Positions 1-8,697 of a DNA stretch of 64,000 nt are shown here, piece by piece. A program made the position numbers and the translations under genes. The notes below the pieces were generated by a model. The model saw nothing but the letters and a program-made list of their open reading frames with translations, did no database searches and was not told the origin of the DNA. The stretch comes from Hoeflea_A sp965249925 (GTDB lineage: Bacteria > Pseudomonadota > Alphaproteobacteria > Rhizobiales > Rhizobiaceae). Numbering within the stretch: the stretch's first letter is position 1; each line of letters begins with the position of its first letter. The DNA is taken from assembly GCA_965249925.1 (NCBI GenBank), contig OZ252260.1, positions 5,642,001-5,706,000 on the forward strand. Direction: 5' to 3'.

Positions 1-865
1 CCTGTTTTTCGCGCGATCCGTCGGCACCCTGGACCAATTCGACATCACCGGAAAAGAAATTGGGGTCCGGTACGAAAAGCGATCCATCGGCGCCGTAGAG
101 TTCCATCGGGGCGTGGCCGTGATCCCAGACATCCCAACTGGTCCCCAGCGTCACCATGGCACCGTTTTGGAATTCCAGCAGCGCGTGGATCGTCGTCGGC
201 GTCTCCACATCGATCGTTTCACCGCGCCGCGGTTCCGAACTAATGGTGCGCACGGGCGAGGGGATCGACGACATCGCCGCGACCCGTTTTATCGGTCCGA
301 TCAGCTGCACCAGATTGGTGATGTAATACGGTCCGATATCGAGCACCGGTCCGCCGCCCGGCTTGAAGAAAAAGTCCGGATTGGGGTGCCAATGCTCCAT
401 GCCGTGGCTCATGACATGACAGGTTCCGCCGGTCACCATGCCGATCGCGCCGTTGTCGATCAGATTGCGGGCGAGCTGGTGGGCGCCGCCCAGAAACGTG
501 TCCGGCGCGGATCCGATGCGCAGGCCCTTGGCGTTCGCGAGCGCCGCGAGGTCCTTCCCCTCGTCGATCGACAGTACGAAGGGTTTCTCCGAATAGACGT
601 GCTTGCCCGCCTCCAGGAGCGCCTTGGAGACCGGGTAATGCGCAGCTGGAACAGTCAGATTGACGACGATATCGATATCGTCCGCTGCAAGCATGCCGTC
701 GACGGAGTCGGCACGGATGCCATATTCTTCAGCGCGCGCCTTTGCCGCCTCATCATTGAGGTCGGCGCAGGCGCGCACCTCCATTCCGCGAAACAGCGGC
801 GCCAGCCGCAAATAGGCAGCCGAAATATTGCCGCACCCCATGATGCCTATGCCGAGATCAGCCAT
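1..865 (-). CDS. Gfo/Idh/MocA family oxidoreductase, 3' part missing
   Basis: NAD(P)-dependent sugar or polyol dehydrogenase of the Gfo/Idh/MocA family. Reading leftwards from the ATG at 865-863 the protein begins MADLGIGIMGCGNISAAY, which carries the glycine-rich Rossmann motif GxGxxx. About 95 residues in, it has the family motif SEKPF, whose lysine is catalytic. The C-terminal domain (DIGPYYITNL onward) is partly present and the frame runs off the left edge after about 288 codons, so only the last few dozen residues are absent. It is the last visible gene of the leftward sugar ABC operon, 11 bp after the isomerase-like gene, which suggests that it oxidises the imported sugar or polyol. The substrate cannot be read from the sequence. 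Confidence 0.88.
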   Translation of the reverse strand, partial: MADLGIGIMGCGNISAAYLRLAPLFRGMEVRACADLNDEAAKARAEEYGIRADSVDGMLAADDIDIVVNLTVPAAHYPVSKALLEAGKHVYSEKPFVLSIDEGKDLAALANAKGLRIGSAPDTFLGGAHQLARNLIDNGAIGMVTGGTCHVMSHGMEHWHPNPDFFFKPGGGPVLDIGPYYITNLVQLIGPIKRVAAMSSIPSPVRTISSEPRRGETIDVETPTTIHALLEFQNGAMVTLGTSWDVWDHGHAPMELYGADGSLFVPDPNFFSGDVELVQGADGSREKQ

Positions 866-876
866 GTCTGAAATCC

Positions 877-1623
877 TCAATACTGGCCCAGCGCCGCAAT
901 CGAACGGGACGCGAAGCGGTCGAAATCGTTGGGATTGTCGTGTTCCGTGACAAACCAGGCGGTCCGCGTCTTTTGTCTCAGAGCGTCAATCAAAGCTTGC
1001 CAGTCCATGGTACCGTGCCCGACATCGGCCCAGCCGTCCTCGTCGGTGCATTCCCCCGTGGGCGCGATGTCCTTGACATGGACGGCTGTGATCCGTTGCC
1101 CGTGTCGATCGATCCATTCGATCGGATCGGCGCCGCCGCGCACGATCCAGGCAATGTCGGCTTCCCAATCGATCCCGGGCGCCGCTTCGAGAATAGTCTG
1201 CATGGGCAGACTGCCGTCCGGCAGGGCGCGAAACTCGAAATCATGGTTGTGCCAGCCGAAGCGTCGGCCCGAGCCCGCCACACGATCACAGATCGAAGTG
1301 AGGCGCTCCGCAAAGGCGGCCCAGCCGGCGCGTTCGGCCGGACGCTGAGCGGCATCCAGAAATGGGCAGAATAGCGACTGGATGCCGAGCGTATCGCAGA
1401 CCTGCATCACGTGATCGAAATCGCCTTCCAGGGCGTCGATCCCGAAATGCCCGGTCGGCATCGTCAGACCGTTTGCATCGAGCGCCGCTCGGATCTGTGC
1501 GGCTTCGTCGTAGACGCCGGGGAAACCCTCGACCTGTGTGTATCCGAGAGCAGCCAGCCGTTGGAAGACCGTACTCCAGGGCAAGAAGTTGCGAGCGCTG
1601 TAAAGCTGAAAAGAAATATCCAT
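877..1623 (-). CDS. Sugar phosphate isomerase/epimerase (xylose isomerase-like TIM barrel)
   Basis: A 248-residue AP-endonuclease-2/xylose-isomerase-type TIM barrel, the usual size for IolE/IolI-like sugar isomerases, epimerases and dehydratases. Visible metal-site features are HNHDFEF near residue 125, DIAWIVRGGADP near 157, the HVKDI motif near 182 and TEHDNP near 228. The start ATG at 1623 follows GGAAACACC. It lies between the ABC ATPase gene and a Gfo/Idh dehydrogenase in one leftward operon. This pairing is common in inositol-type or rare-sugar pathways where a keto sugar made by the dehydrogenase is isomerised. The exact reaction is not determinable. Confidence 0.88.
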   Translation of the reverse strand: MDISFQLYSARNFLPWSTVFQRLAALGYTQVEGFPGVYDEAAQIRAALDANGLTMPTGHFGIDALEGDFDHVMQVCDTLGIQSLFCPFLDAAQRPAERAGWAAFAERLTSICDRVAGSGRRFGWHNHDFEFRALPDGSLPMQTILEAAPGIDWEADIAWIVRGGADPIEWIDRHGQRITAVHVKDIAPTGECTDEDGWADVGHGTMDWQALIDALRQKTRTAWFVTEHDNPNDFDRFASRSIAALGQY

Positions 1624-1662
1624 GATGGTGTTTCCGGTTTTGTATGTGCTGTCGGACAGTCG

Positions 1663-2751
1663 CTACAGCCGATCTTCGGTCCGCGCGTCGAACAGCGACG
1701 CCGAAACCGGGTCAAAGCCGATCTGCAGTTTCTCGCCGCTGCCGACGGTGCTTTGTCCATCCATGCGGAAGCGGAATTCGTGGTCGGCCAGCCGCGACCA
1801 GACCAGCGTATCGGAACCCATCGGCTCGACGACCTCGACCTCGATTTCGGTGTTGAACGGCAGCTCTTTAGCGGCGTCACCGGTGGCGACATGTTCCGGG
1901 CGGATACCGAATTGGATGGGGCGCTCGGCGCCGTCGAGTGTACCGTCGAAGGCATACCGTGATGCGTCGATCTGGACATCCTTGGACTTGAAAGTGGGAT
2001 TTTCGCCGGCGGACAACGTGCCCTCCAGAAAGTTCATGCCAGGAGAGCCGATGAAACCGGCGACGTATTTGTTCACCGGTTTGTTGTAGATGCCGTGCGG
2101 TGAATCGAGTTGCTGGATCTTGCCGCCCCGCATGATGGCGATGCGGTCGGCAAGCGTCAGGGCTTCGATTTGATCGTGCGTCACATAGATCATGGTGTTC
2201 TTGAGCCTCGCATGCAGGCGTTTGATTTCGACCCGCAGTTCCGCCCTCAATTTGGCATCGAGGTTCGACAGGGGTTCGTCGAACAGGAAGACGTCGACAT
2301 CGCGCACCAGGGCACGGCCGATAGCGACGCGCTGTCTCTGTCCGCCCGACAGTTCGGACGGCTTGCGATTGAGGAGCGGCTCGATCTGCAGGATTCCCGA
2401 CGCCCGGGCGACACGCTCGTCGATCTCCGCCTTCGCCATCCCGGCGTTCTTCAGTCCGAACGACAGATTGCCCCGCACGCTCATCTGCGGGTAGAGCGCG
2501 TAGGACTGGAACACCATGCCGATGCCGCGGTCCTTCGGCTCCTTCCATGTGACGTTCTTTCCCTTGATGAAAATCTGGCCGTCGGTGATGTCCAGCAATC
2601 CAGCGATGCAGTTGAGAAGCGTCGATTTTCCGCACCCGGACGCGCCGAGCAACACCAGGAATTCGCCGTCATCGATGTTGAGGTCAAGATTTTCCAGAAC
2701 CCCCACGTCGCCGAAGCTCAGCGCCAGATTTTTGATTTCAATGCTCTTCAT
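1663..2751 (-). CDS. Sugar ABC transporter ATP-binding protein (UgpC/MalK family)
   Basis: A 362-residue ATPase of the carbohydrate-uptake CUT1 family. It has a Walker A GASGCGKSTLL near residue 36, a Q-loop (FQSYALYPQMS), the signature LSGGQRQRVAIGRAL near 134, a Walker B FLFDEPLSNLDAKLR and the H-loop THDQIEAL. After about residue 235 comes the MalK/UgpC-type OB (TOBE) domain with IRPEH near 285. The ribosome-binding sequence AAAGG overlaps the end of the upstream permease gene, so translation is probably coupled. It energises the importer formed by the two permeases at 2756-4546. Confidence 0.95.
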   Translation of the reverse strand: MKSIEIKNLALSFGDVGVLENLDLNIDDGEFLVLLGASGCGKSTLLNCIAGLLDITDGQIFIKGKNVTWKEPKDRGIGMVFQSYALYPQMSVRGNLSFGLKNAGMAKAEIDERVARASGILQIEPLLNRKPSELSGGQRQRVAIGRALVRDVDVFLFDEPLSNLDAKLRAELRVEIKRLHARLKNTMIYVTHDQIEALTLADRIAIMRGGKIQQLDSPHGIYNKPVNKYVAGFIGSPGMNFLEGTLSAGENPTFKSKDVQIDASRYAFDGTLDGAERPIQFGIRPEHVATGDAAKELPFNTEIEVEVVEPMGSDTLVWSRLADHEFRFRMDGQSTVGSGEKLQIGFDPVSASLFDARTEDRL

Positions 2752-2755
2752 GGTC

Positions 2756-3640
2756 TTAACCTTTCACAGCGCCAGCCGCGATGCCGCGAACGAACAGCTT
2801 GCCTGAGACGAAGTAGATCAACAGGGGCACGGCGCCGGTGAGGATGGTCGCCGCCATGTTGACGTTGTATTCGGTGACGCCCTGCGTTGAGTTGACGATG
2901 TTGTTGAGTTGTACGGTCATCGGGAAATTCTTGGTGCCGGCGAAGATCACGCCGAACAGGAAGTCATTCCAGATGCCGGTTACCTGCAGGATGATCGCCA
3001 CGACGAAAATCGGCGGCGACATCGGCACCAGGATTTTCAGGAAGATGCCCCAGAATCCGGCGCCGTCGACGCGCGCTGCCTTGAACAGTTCCTCCGGTAG
3101 CGACGCAAAATAGTTGCGGAAGAGCAGCGTCAGGATCGGCATTCCGAAGATCGTGTGAATGAAGATGACGCCGGTCAGCGAGCCGAAAATGCCGAGTTCA
3201 CGGGTGATGATGACCAGCGGGTAAAGCATCACCTGATAGGGGATGAACGATCCGAATATCAGAATGGTGAAGAACACCTCAGAGCCGCGGAACCGCCAGA
3301 AGGAGAGGGCGTAGCCATTGACCGAGGCGATCGCGATGGAGACGATCACGCTGGGGATCATGATCTGGACGGAGTTCCAGAAGCCGACCTTGAGACCCTC
3401 GCAATAAAGCCCGGTGCAGGCCGAATCCCAGGCCTTGAGCCAGGGTTCGAAGGTGATCTCGACGGGGGGTGCGAAGATGTTGCCGAGCCGGATCTCCGGC
3501 ATGCCCTTCAGCGAGGTCATCACCATGATGTACAGCGGCAGCAGGTAGTAGATAGCCGCAACGATCAGGATCGAGTAAATCATGATGCGGCTGGGGTTGA
3601 GGATCCGGCGCGGGCGCGGACCGATCGGTTCGAGTGCCAT
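2756..3640 (-). CDS. Carbohydrate ABC transporter permease (MalG-type)
   Basis: A 294-residue inner-membrane permease of the binding-protein-dependent type with about six hydrophobic helices. The EAA loop, which docks the ATPase, reads ELFKAARVDGAGFWGIF around residue 190. The C-terminal hydrophobic ending GIAAGAVKG is typical of MalG-type subunits. A strong Shine-Dalgarno AGGAGG lies 5 nt before the ATG at 3640. It is the partner of the permease that ends 9 bp upstream. Sugar specificity is not readable. Confidence 0.94.
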   Translation of the reverse strand: MALEPIGPRPRRILNPSRIMIYSILIVAAIYYLLPLYIMVMTSLKGMPEIRLGNIFAPPVEITFEPWLKAWDSACTGLYCEGLKVGFWNSVQIMIPSVIVSIAIASVNGYALSFWRFRGSEVFFTILIFGSFIPYQVMLYPLVIITRELGIFGSLTGVIFIHTIFGMPILTLLFRNYFASLPEELFKAARVDGAGFWGIFLKILVPMSPPIFVVAIILQVTGIWNDFLFGVIFAGTKNFPMTVQLNNIVNSTQGVTEYNVNMAATILTGAVPLLIYFVSGKLFVRGIAAGAVKG

Positions 3641-3649
3641 GGTCGCCTC

Positions 3650-4546
3650 CTATAGCCGCCGCTTTTTCTGGCCGTATTCGAGATAGACCCAGGGAATCAG
3701 AATGATCAGCACCGTGGTCAGCATGACGGTCGAGGCGGCAAGCGCCTGGCCGACATTGCCGCGGGCAAACATGAAATCGTAGACATATTTGGCGGGCACC
3801 TCCGACGCGATACCGGGTCCGCCGTCGGTCAGCGCAACCACCAGATCGTACAGGCGCACGATGCCCGATGCGATGATCACCAGCGTGGTGACGAAGACAC
3901 CGCGCATCATCGGAATGACGATGAAGATGTAGGTTTTCCATTTCGGAATGCCGTCCACCCGGGCGGCCTTCCAGATCTCGTCGTCGACACCGCGCAGCCC
4001 GGCGAGCATCAACGCCATGACGAAACCGGTGCCTTGCCAGATGCCGGCGATCAGCAGCGCCCAGATGACCGTATCGCGGTGCGCAATCAGGTCGAAGGTG
4101 AAGCTCTCCCAACCCAGATCCCGCACCGCCTTCTGCAGTCCGAGCGTCGGATCGAGGATCCACTGCCAAACGAGGCCGGTGACGATGAAGGAGAGGGCGA
4201 AGGGGTAGAGATAAATGGTTCGAAAGGTGTTCTCGAAACGGATTTTCTGATCCATGAAAGCGGCCAGCACGAAGCCGACCACCAACGAAAACGTCAGCGA
4301 GACGATGCCGTAGATGGCGATGTTCTCGACCGATTTGTTCCACCGCGAGGTGTTGAACAGACGCTCGTATTGGGCAAATCCGACAAATTCGTTGACAGGC
4401 AGGGCACGCGACGCGCTGAACGAATAGATCACCGTCCATAGCGAGCAACCGACGAACACCACAAGTGTCGTGAAGATCATCGGCGTTGCGGCGATCTTGG
4501 CGTTGAGATTCTTCAGATAGGGATTGGGGCGTCCATCGTCCGCCAT
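3650..4546 (-). CDS. Sugar ABC transporter permease (MalF-type)
   Basis: A 298-residue inner-membrane permease with six predicted helices and an EAA loop reading EIWKAARVDGIPKWKTY near residue 195. The start ATG at 4546 is preceded by GGAGGA at 9 nt spacing. It lacks the long periplasmic P2 loop of enterobacterial MalF, as is usual for rhizobial CUT1 permeases. It forms the heterodimeric channel with the MalG-type gene downstream. The 73-bp gap before it, after the binding-protein gene, carries a perfect hairpin (4564-4589). Confidence 0.94.
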   Translation of the reverse strand: MADDGRPNPYLKNLNAKIAATPMIFTTLVVFVGCSLWTVIYSFSASRALPVNEFVGFAQYERLFNTSRWNKSVENIAIYGIVSLTFSLVVGFVLAAFMDQKIRFENTFRTIYLYPFALSFIVTGLVWQWILDPTLGLQKAVRDLGWESFTFDLIAHRDTVIWALLIAGIWQGTGFVMALMLAGLRGVDDEIWKAARVDGIPKWKTYIFIVIPMMRGVFVTTLVIIASGIVRLYDLVVALTDGGPGIASEVPAKYVYDFMFARGNVGQALAASTVMLTTVLIILIPWVYLEYGQKKRRL

Positions 4547-4563
4547 GGCATCAGTCCTCCGCG

Positions 4564-4589
4564 ACCGGGGATCGGTTCCGATCCCCGGT
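4564..4589 (-). repeat. Intercistronic hairpin after the binding-protein gene
   Basis: A perfect inverted repeat with 12-bp arms (ACCGGGGATCGG and its complement) and a TT loop lies between the binding-protein stop (4620) and the permease start (4546). No T-tract follows on the minus strand, so it is more likely an RNA-stabilising or attenuating hairpin than a full terminator. Such elements are known after malE-like genes, where they raise binding-protein expression relative to the permeases. Confidence 0.75.
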
Positions 4590-4619
4590 TCAGCTTAGCC
4601 GGATGGCCGGCTAGGTAGA

Positions 4620-5861
4620 TCAGTCGGCGTATTCGATGATCTCGACGTAGCGTTCCTGGGCTTCTTCGACCGGCATGTCCGGATCGTTGAAGAACTCCAC
4701 CCACAGGTCTTCAAACTGACCGGTGGTATCGGACGACCAGGACTGTTCGCCGCCCGGCAGGATGTTGTCCGGGTTCTCGAGGATGGCGATGCCTTTTTTC
4801 ATGCAGTCGTTGGCGGCATCGAGGTCGACGTCGCCGCGGATTGGCAGGGAACCCTTTTTCAGATTGAAGTCAACCTGAACCGGCTTTGAGACCAGCAGCG
4901 AAGCGAGCTCGAGCTGGGCGGCGACCCTTTCCGGGTCGTCATTTGCGGGCTTCGGGAAATAGAAGGCGTCACCGCCGGTATCAAGCACCGGATAGACGCC
5001 GAGACCGGGCAAGCAGTCGTAGTCGACGCCGGCGACCTGGTTGGCCACGCTGAACTCGCCCTGGGCCCAGTCGCCCATGATCTGGGCGGCGGCTTTGCCG
5101 GTGATCACCATGGTTGTCGCGTCGTTCCAGGCGCGTCCGACATAGCCGTTGTCCACCATGTCGCGGGCCGCGGCAATGGCTTCGAAGACTTCGCGCATCT
5201 GCGGGCCGGCGGCCGTTTCGATATCGCGGTCGACATTGATCTTGCGGAACAGGTCGGTGCCGCCGAGCGCCACCTGGAAGACACCGGCCATGCCGTTGAT
5301 CTGCCAAGGCTCACCACCGACGGCGAGCGGAATGATGCCCTTTTCCTTGAGCGCCGGTGCCGCCGCAACGAATTCTTCCCAATTTGTCGGGACAGCCATC
5401 CCGTTGTCCTCGTAAACCTTGCGGTTCAGCCACATCCACTGGAAGGAATGGATATTGACCGGTACGCAGTAGATACGCCCCTCATACCGGCAGCTGTCGA
5501 GCAGTTTCGCCGGACGGATGATGTCGGCCCAGCCTTCCTTCTCGGCCAGTTCCGTCAGGTCGGTCATCAGGCCCGCCTTGACCAGGTCTTCAGCGTCTCG
5601 ACCGGTATTGAGCTGCGTCGCGCCCATCGGATCACCGCCCGAAATGCGGCTGATGATGATGGGGCGGGCGTTGCCGCCACCGGCGATCGCGCCGTCCACC
5701 CAATTGTGACCGGTTTTGTTGAAAGCGTCCGCGAAGACGGCCACCGCGGCGGCTTCACCGCCAGACGTCCACCAGTGCGTCACTTCCAGGTCAGCGGCCG
5801 ACGCCATGGTGATCCCACCAAGGATCGTCGTTGCCGCGAGTGCGGTCCTGAATCCAAGCAT
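4620..5861 (-). CDS. Sugar ABC transporter substrate-binding protein
   Basis: A 413-residue periplasmic binding protein of the CUT1 family. The N-terminus MLGFRTALAATTILGG...ASAAD is a classic Sec signal peptide with cleavage expected after ASA near residue 22. The mature part starts DLEVTHWWTSGGEAAAV, the standard start of this family. The Shine-Dalgarno GGGAGG sits 5 nt before the ATG. It is the first gene of the operon and lies behind a promoter flanked by two LacI-type operators (5939-6000). Similar proteins bind mono-, di- or oligosaccharides; the ligand is unknown here. Confidence 0.94.
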   Translation of the reverse strand: MLGFRTALAATTILGGITMASAADLEVTHWWTSGGEAAAVAVFADAFNKTGHNWVDGAIAGGGNARPIIISRISGGDPMGATQLNTGRDAEDLVKAGLMTDLTELAEKEGWADIIRPAKLLDSCRYEGRIYCVPVNIHSFQWMWLNRKVYEDNGMAVPTNWEEFVAAAPALKEKGIIPLAVGGEPWQINGMAGVFQVALGGTDLFRKINVDRDIETAAGPQMREVFEAIAAARDMVDNGYVGRAWNDATTMVITGKAAAQIMGDWAQGEFSVANQVAGVDYDCLPGLGVYPVLDTGGDAFYFPKPANDDPERVAAQLELASLLVSKPVQVDFNLKKGSLPIRGDVDLDAANDCMKKGIAILENPDNILPGGEQSWSSDTTGQFEDLWVEFFNDPDMPVEEAQERYVEIIEYAD

Positions 5862-5938
5862 ATAATCCTCCCATTGGGCGCATCACGCCCGGTTGCCGTG
5901 CGAGACGGTTGCGACTGAAATCGACCACTCATGTCTGT

Positions 5939-5952
5939 TGTAATCGATTACA
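5939..5952. promoter_or_regulatory. LacI-family operator O1
   Basis: A perfect 14-bp palindrome TGTAATCGATTACA with the central CG typical of LacI/GalR operators. It lies 78 bp upstream of the binding-protein start codon, just downstream of the predicted -10 box (5959-5964, minus strand). It would therefore cover the likely transcription start, as expected for a repressor site. Confidence 0.75.
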
Positions 5953-5958
5953 TTGATG

Positions 5959-5987
5959 AGAATGATGGCTCTTTTGGGGAATGTCAA
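5959..5987 (-). promoter_or_regulatory. Promoter of the sugar ABC operon
   Basis: On the minus strand a consensus -35 box TTGACA (5987-5982) is followed after 17 bp by CATTCT (5964-5959), a weaker -10 that keeps the important A2 and T6. It sits between two LacI-type operators. The prediction is by eye. Confidence 0.55.
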
Positions 5988-5990
5988 GGT

Positions 5991-6003
5991 TAAATCGATT
6001 AAT
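5991..6003. promoter_or_regulatory. LacI-family operator O2 (distal)
   Basis: A second site, TAAATCGATTAAT, shares the 8-bp palindromic core AATCGATT (5993-6000) with the site at 5939-5952. The two centres are 51 bp apart, close to five helical turns. It lies just upstream of the -35 box, which suggests cooperative repression by one LacI-type regulator. No such regulator gene is adjacent. Confidence 0.55.
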
Positions 6004-6057
6004 TTCAGTCCCAATAGGACAACGTCCCCTGTGAGGACTCTTTCACGTGGATTGATC

Positions 6058-6693
6058 TTAATCTTGAGTGCCCGTTTCGGTCGCGGAAAGATCGCCTGAG
6101 CGAGAGTGTTCGAGAACCAGCTTTGCGTTGGGGATATCATTGCTTTCTGCACGCTTCTCAGCCCGGATGGTATCGTAGCCATGCTCGAGCCATCGATGGA
6201 TAAGGCGGGATCGCAAGGTTTCCATCGAGGCGGAGATGAACACGGACAGATCCAGAAGAGGCGGAATGCGGGACCAGGGCGGGCGATCCAGCAATAGGTA
6301 ATTGCCTTCAAGAAGCAGAATACGACTCGACCGGGTGATGGTCTGCGCGTCGGGGCGGACGCAATCGGCTTCGCGATCGAATAGCGGAATGGCGATAGGC
6401 CCGCGGTTCTCCCGAAGCCGTGCGACCAACGATACGAAACCCTCCGCATCGAAGGTTTCGGGTGCACCCTTGCGATCGAGCAAACCGCGTTGACGCAACA
6501 CGTCGTTGTCGAGGTGAAAGCCGTCCATCGGCACAATGGCCGCTTCATATCCGCTGTCGGTGAGTCTGGTGCACAGCGTATCGGCAAGCGTTGATTTGCC
6601 GACACCCGGCGGACCGGCAATACCGACCAGCAACCGGCCACCACCCTCCGCTTTGGCGTGAATAGTGGCCAGGATCTCGTCGACCGTCGTCAT
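6058..6693 (-). CDS. frcK: Nucleoside/nucleotide kinase family protein, FrcK-like
   Basis: A 211-residue P-loop kinase of the phosphoribulokinase/uridine kinase type. Walker A is GIAGPPGVGKSTLAD near residue 22, followed by VPMDGFHLDN and later LLLEGNYLLLDRPPW, motifs of the panK/udk-like family. The start is the ATG at 6693, which overlaps the stop of frcA as ATGA; an upstream extension would lie inside frcA. It is the last gene of the frcBCAK operon. In Sinorhizobium meliloti frcK accompanies the fructose importer and is presumed to act on the imported sugar, but its substrate is not firmly established. Confidence 0.85.
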   Translation of the reverse strand: MTTVDEILATIHAKAEGGGRLLVGIAGPPGVGKSTLADTLCTRLTDSGYEAAIVPMDGFHLDNDVLRQRGLLDRKGAPETFDAEGFVSLVARLRENRGPIAIPLFDREADCVRPDAQTITRSSRILLLEGNYLLLDRPPWSRIPPLLDLSVFISASMETLRSRLIHRWLEHGYDTIRAEKRAESNDIPNAKLVLEHSRSGDLSATETGTQD

Positions 6694-7466
6694 GCTGCTT
6701 CGGCGACGTCCGGTTCCTTGGCGCCGGTCATAAAGGCGACGGCGTCGGACATGGAGTAGTCCCTCGGATTGATGATGCACAGGCGTTTGCCAAGACGATG
6801 CACATGGATCCGATCCGCGACTTCGAAAACGTGCGGCATGTTGTGAGAGATGAGAACGATCGGGATGCCGCGCGATTTCACATCCAGGATCAGGTCGAGA
6901 ACGCGTCTCGATTCCTTGACGCCGAGTGCTGCCGTCGGTTCGTCCATAATGATCACTTTCGAGCCGAACGCGGCGGCCCGCGCGACGGCCACACCCTGGC
7001 GCTGACCACCAGACAGCGTTTCCACCGCCTGGTTGATGTTCTGGATGGTCAGCAGGCCGAGTTCGCTGAGTTTGTCACGGGCGAATTTCTGCATCCGGCC
7101 TCGGTCGAGCTTGCGGAAGAGCTTGCCCATCGGTCCGGGCTTGCGCCATTCGCGGCCGAGAAACATGTTGTCGGCGATCGACAGGGCAGGGGACAGCGCC
7201 AGATTCTGATAAACGGTCTCGATCCCGGCCTGCTGCGCCGCCATCGGTGAATGAAAATGCACCGGCTGCCCCTCCAGTCTGATCTCGCCCTCATCCGGGA
7301 TGACGGCTCCGGATACGGCTTTGATCATCGTCGATTTGCCGGCACCATTGTCGCCGATGACAGCGAGTATTTCTCCGGGATAAAGGTCGAAATCCGCGTG
7401 GTCGAGGGCGACGACGCGCCCGTAGCGTTTGACCAGGTTGCGCGCGGTAAGAATAGGCTCGGTCAT
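6690..7466 (-). CDS. frcA: Fructose ABC transporter ATP-binding protein
   Basis: A 258-residue single-domain ATPase of the CUT2 (ribose/fructose) type. Walker A is GDNGAGKSTMIKAV near residue 37, the Q-loop is YQNLAL, the signature is LSGGQRQGVAVARA, Walker B is VIIMDEPTAALG and the H-loop is SHNMPHVFEV. Most CUT2 ATPases are tandem duplicated, but FrcA-type proteins have one domain, which fits. The start overlaps the frcC stop (ATGA at 7466-7463) and the stop overlaps the frcK start. It powers sugar uptake through FrcC. Confidence 0.92.
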   Translation of the reverse strand: MTEPILTARNLVKRYGRVVALDHADFDLYPGEILAVIGDNGAGKSTMIKAVSGAVIPDEGEIRLEGQPVHFHSPMAAQQAGIETVYQNLALSPALSIADNMFLGREWRKPGPMGKLFRKLDRGRMQKFARDKLSELGLLTIQNINQAVETLSGGQRQGVAVARAAAFGSKVIIMDEPTAALGVKESRRVLDLILDVKSRGIPIVLISHNMPHVFEVADRIHVHRLGKRLCIINPRDYSMSDAVAFMTGAKEPDVAEAA

Positions 7467-8539
7467 GTCGATATCTTCCTAATCCACTGATCGATGGCGA
7501 CGGCCGAAATGATCAGCACGCCGATGAGGAGATAGGTCCATTGCGGATCGGTGCCGATCATGCGCAGCGCCAGCGAAAACACGCCGACGATCAGCGCCCC
7601 GAAGAGCATGCCCAGGATCGAACCGCGACCGCCGAACAACGAGATGCCGCCGATCACCACCGCCGTGATGGATTCGATATTGGCAAACTGCCCGGCGGTG
7701 GGCGACACCGAACCCAGCCGACCGATGAGCACCCAACCGGCAAGGGCACAGATCAGGCCAGCGGTCACATAGACCGAGATCAGGGTCCGCTTGACCTGCA
7801 CGCCAGCGAGTTCCGCGGCATCCGGATCGTCGCCGACGGCGTAGACGTGCCGGCCCCAGGCTGTGTGGTTGAGGATGTAGTTGAGCACGAAGACCAGCAC
7901 CACCAGGGTGATGACGCCAAGGGTCAGCACCGCACCGCCGATCGAGATTTTCTCCCCGAACAGCTGCAGCAAAGGCGCCATTTCTTCAATCTCCTGGCTT
8001 CGGATGGTCTCATTTGCCGAATAGAGGAAGTTGGTGGCGAGGATGATCTGCCACATGCCGAGTGTCACGATGAAGGGTGGCAGTCGGACGAATGCGACCA
8101 GTGCGCCGTTGATGAACCCGCACAGCGCGCCAACAGCGAACCCGCACAGGATCGCCAGTTCCGGAGGCAAACCGTACCTGAAGGTGAATTGCCCCATCAC
8201 CACCGATGACAACACCATGATGGCACCGACCGAAAGATCGATGCCGGCCGTCAGGATCACCAGCGTTTGTGCCGCCCCGACAAATCCGACGATCGCCACC
8301 TGCTGGAGGATCAGCGTCATTGCGAAGGGAGAGAAAAACCGGCTGCCGATGATCAGCCCGAAGATGATCAGCGACAGGACCAGGACGATCAGCGGGACAA
8401 GAGCCGGACTGGAGTGCAGTGTATGCTGTATCCGCTCCAGGATCGTGCGGTGCCCTTCATCGAAGGACGCGACGTCGGTCGCACTGTCGGTCAGTACTTT
8501 CTCGAAGTCCTGACCGGTTTGCTTGCTGGTGTCAGACAT
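7463..8539 (-). CDS. frcC: Fructose ABC transporter permease
   Basis: A 358-residue permease of the RbsC/XylH-like CUT2 family with about 8-10 hydrophobic segments after a roughly 45-residue polar N-terminus. The family motif TAGIDLSVGAIMVLSSV is seen near residue 112 and GGISLFGGRGSILGMLFGAL near 295. It is translationally coupled to frcA by a 4-bp overlap. Only a weak ribosome-binding sequence precedes the ATG. The 158-bp gap from frcB contains hairpins (8559-8576 and 8647-8672). Confidence 0.92.
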   Translation of the reverse strand: MSDTSKQTGQDFEKVLTDSATDVASFDEGHRTILERIQHTLHSSPALVPLIVLVLSLIIFGLIIGSRFFSPFAMTLILQQVAIVGFVGAAQTLVILTAGIDLSVGAIMVLSSVVMGQFTFRYGLPPELAILCGFAVGALCGFINGALVAFVRLPPFIVTLGMWQIILATNFLYSANETIRSQEIEEMAPLLQLFGEKISIGGAVLTLGVITLVVLVFVLNYILNHTAWGRHVYAVGDDPDAAELAGVQVKRTLISVYVTAGLICALAGWVLIGRLGSVSPTAGQFANIESITAVVIGGISLFGGRGSILGMLFGALIVGVFSLALRMIGTDPQWTYLLIGVLIISAVAIDQWIRKIST

Positions 8540-8558
8540 TTTGAAAAACCCCGCCCTG

Positions 8559-8576
8559 CGCGCTCAAGAGAGCGCG
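8559..8576 (-). repeat. Short hairpin upstream of frcC
   Basis: An inverted repeat with 7-bp arms (CGCGCTC and GAGCGCG) and a 4-nt loop, 19 bp upstream of the frcC start codon. It may affect translation initiation or RNA processing between frcB and frcC; the function is inferred only from position. Confidence 0.45.
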
Positions 8577-8646
8577 TCCTCGGGCTTCATCCTAGCAGAG
8601 CGTTTTTCCGCGTGGAATCTGCCACTCATTGTGTTTTTGGGGAGAG

Positions 8647-8672
8647 GGTTGGCCGAAGCGCTTCGGCCAACC
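8647..8672 (-). repeat. 26-bp perfect palindrome after frcB
   Basis: Two 13-bp arms (GGTTGGCCGAAGC and its exact complement) abut without a spacer, 25 bp after the frcB stop. There is no T-tract, so it is best read as an RNA-stabilising hairpin between the abundant binding protein and the membrane genes. Its position matches the hairpins in the other two sugar ABC operons of this window. Confidence 0.75.
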
Positions 8673-8697
8673 GGAAATCAGGCTCAGAGGGCGCTGG

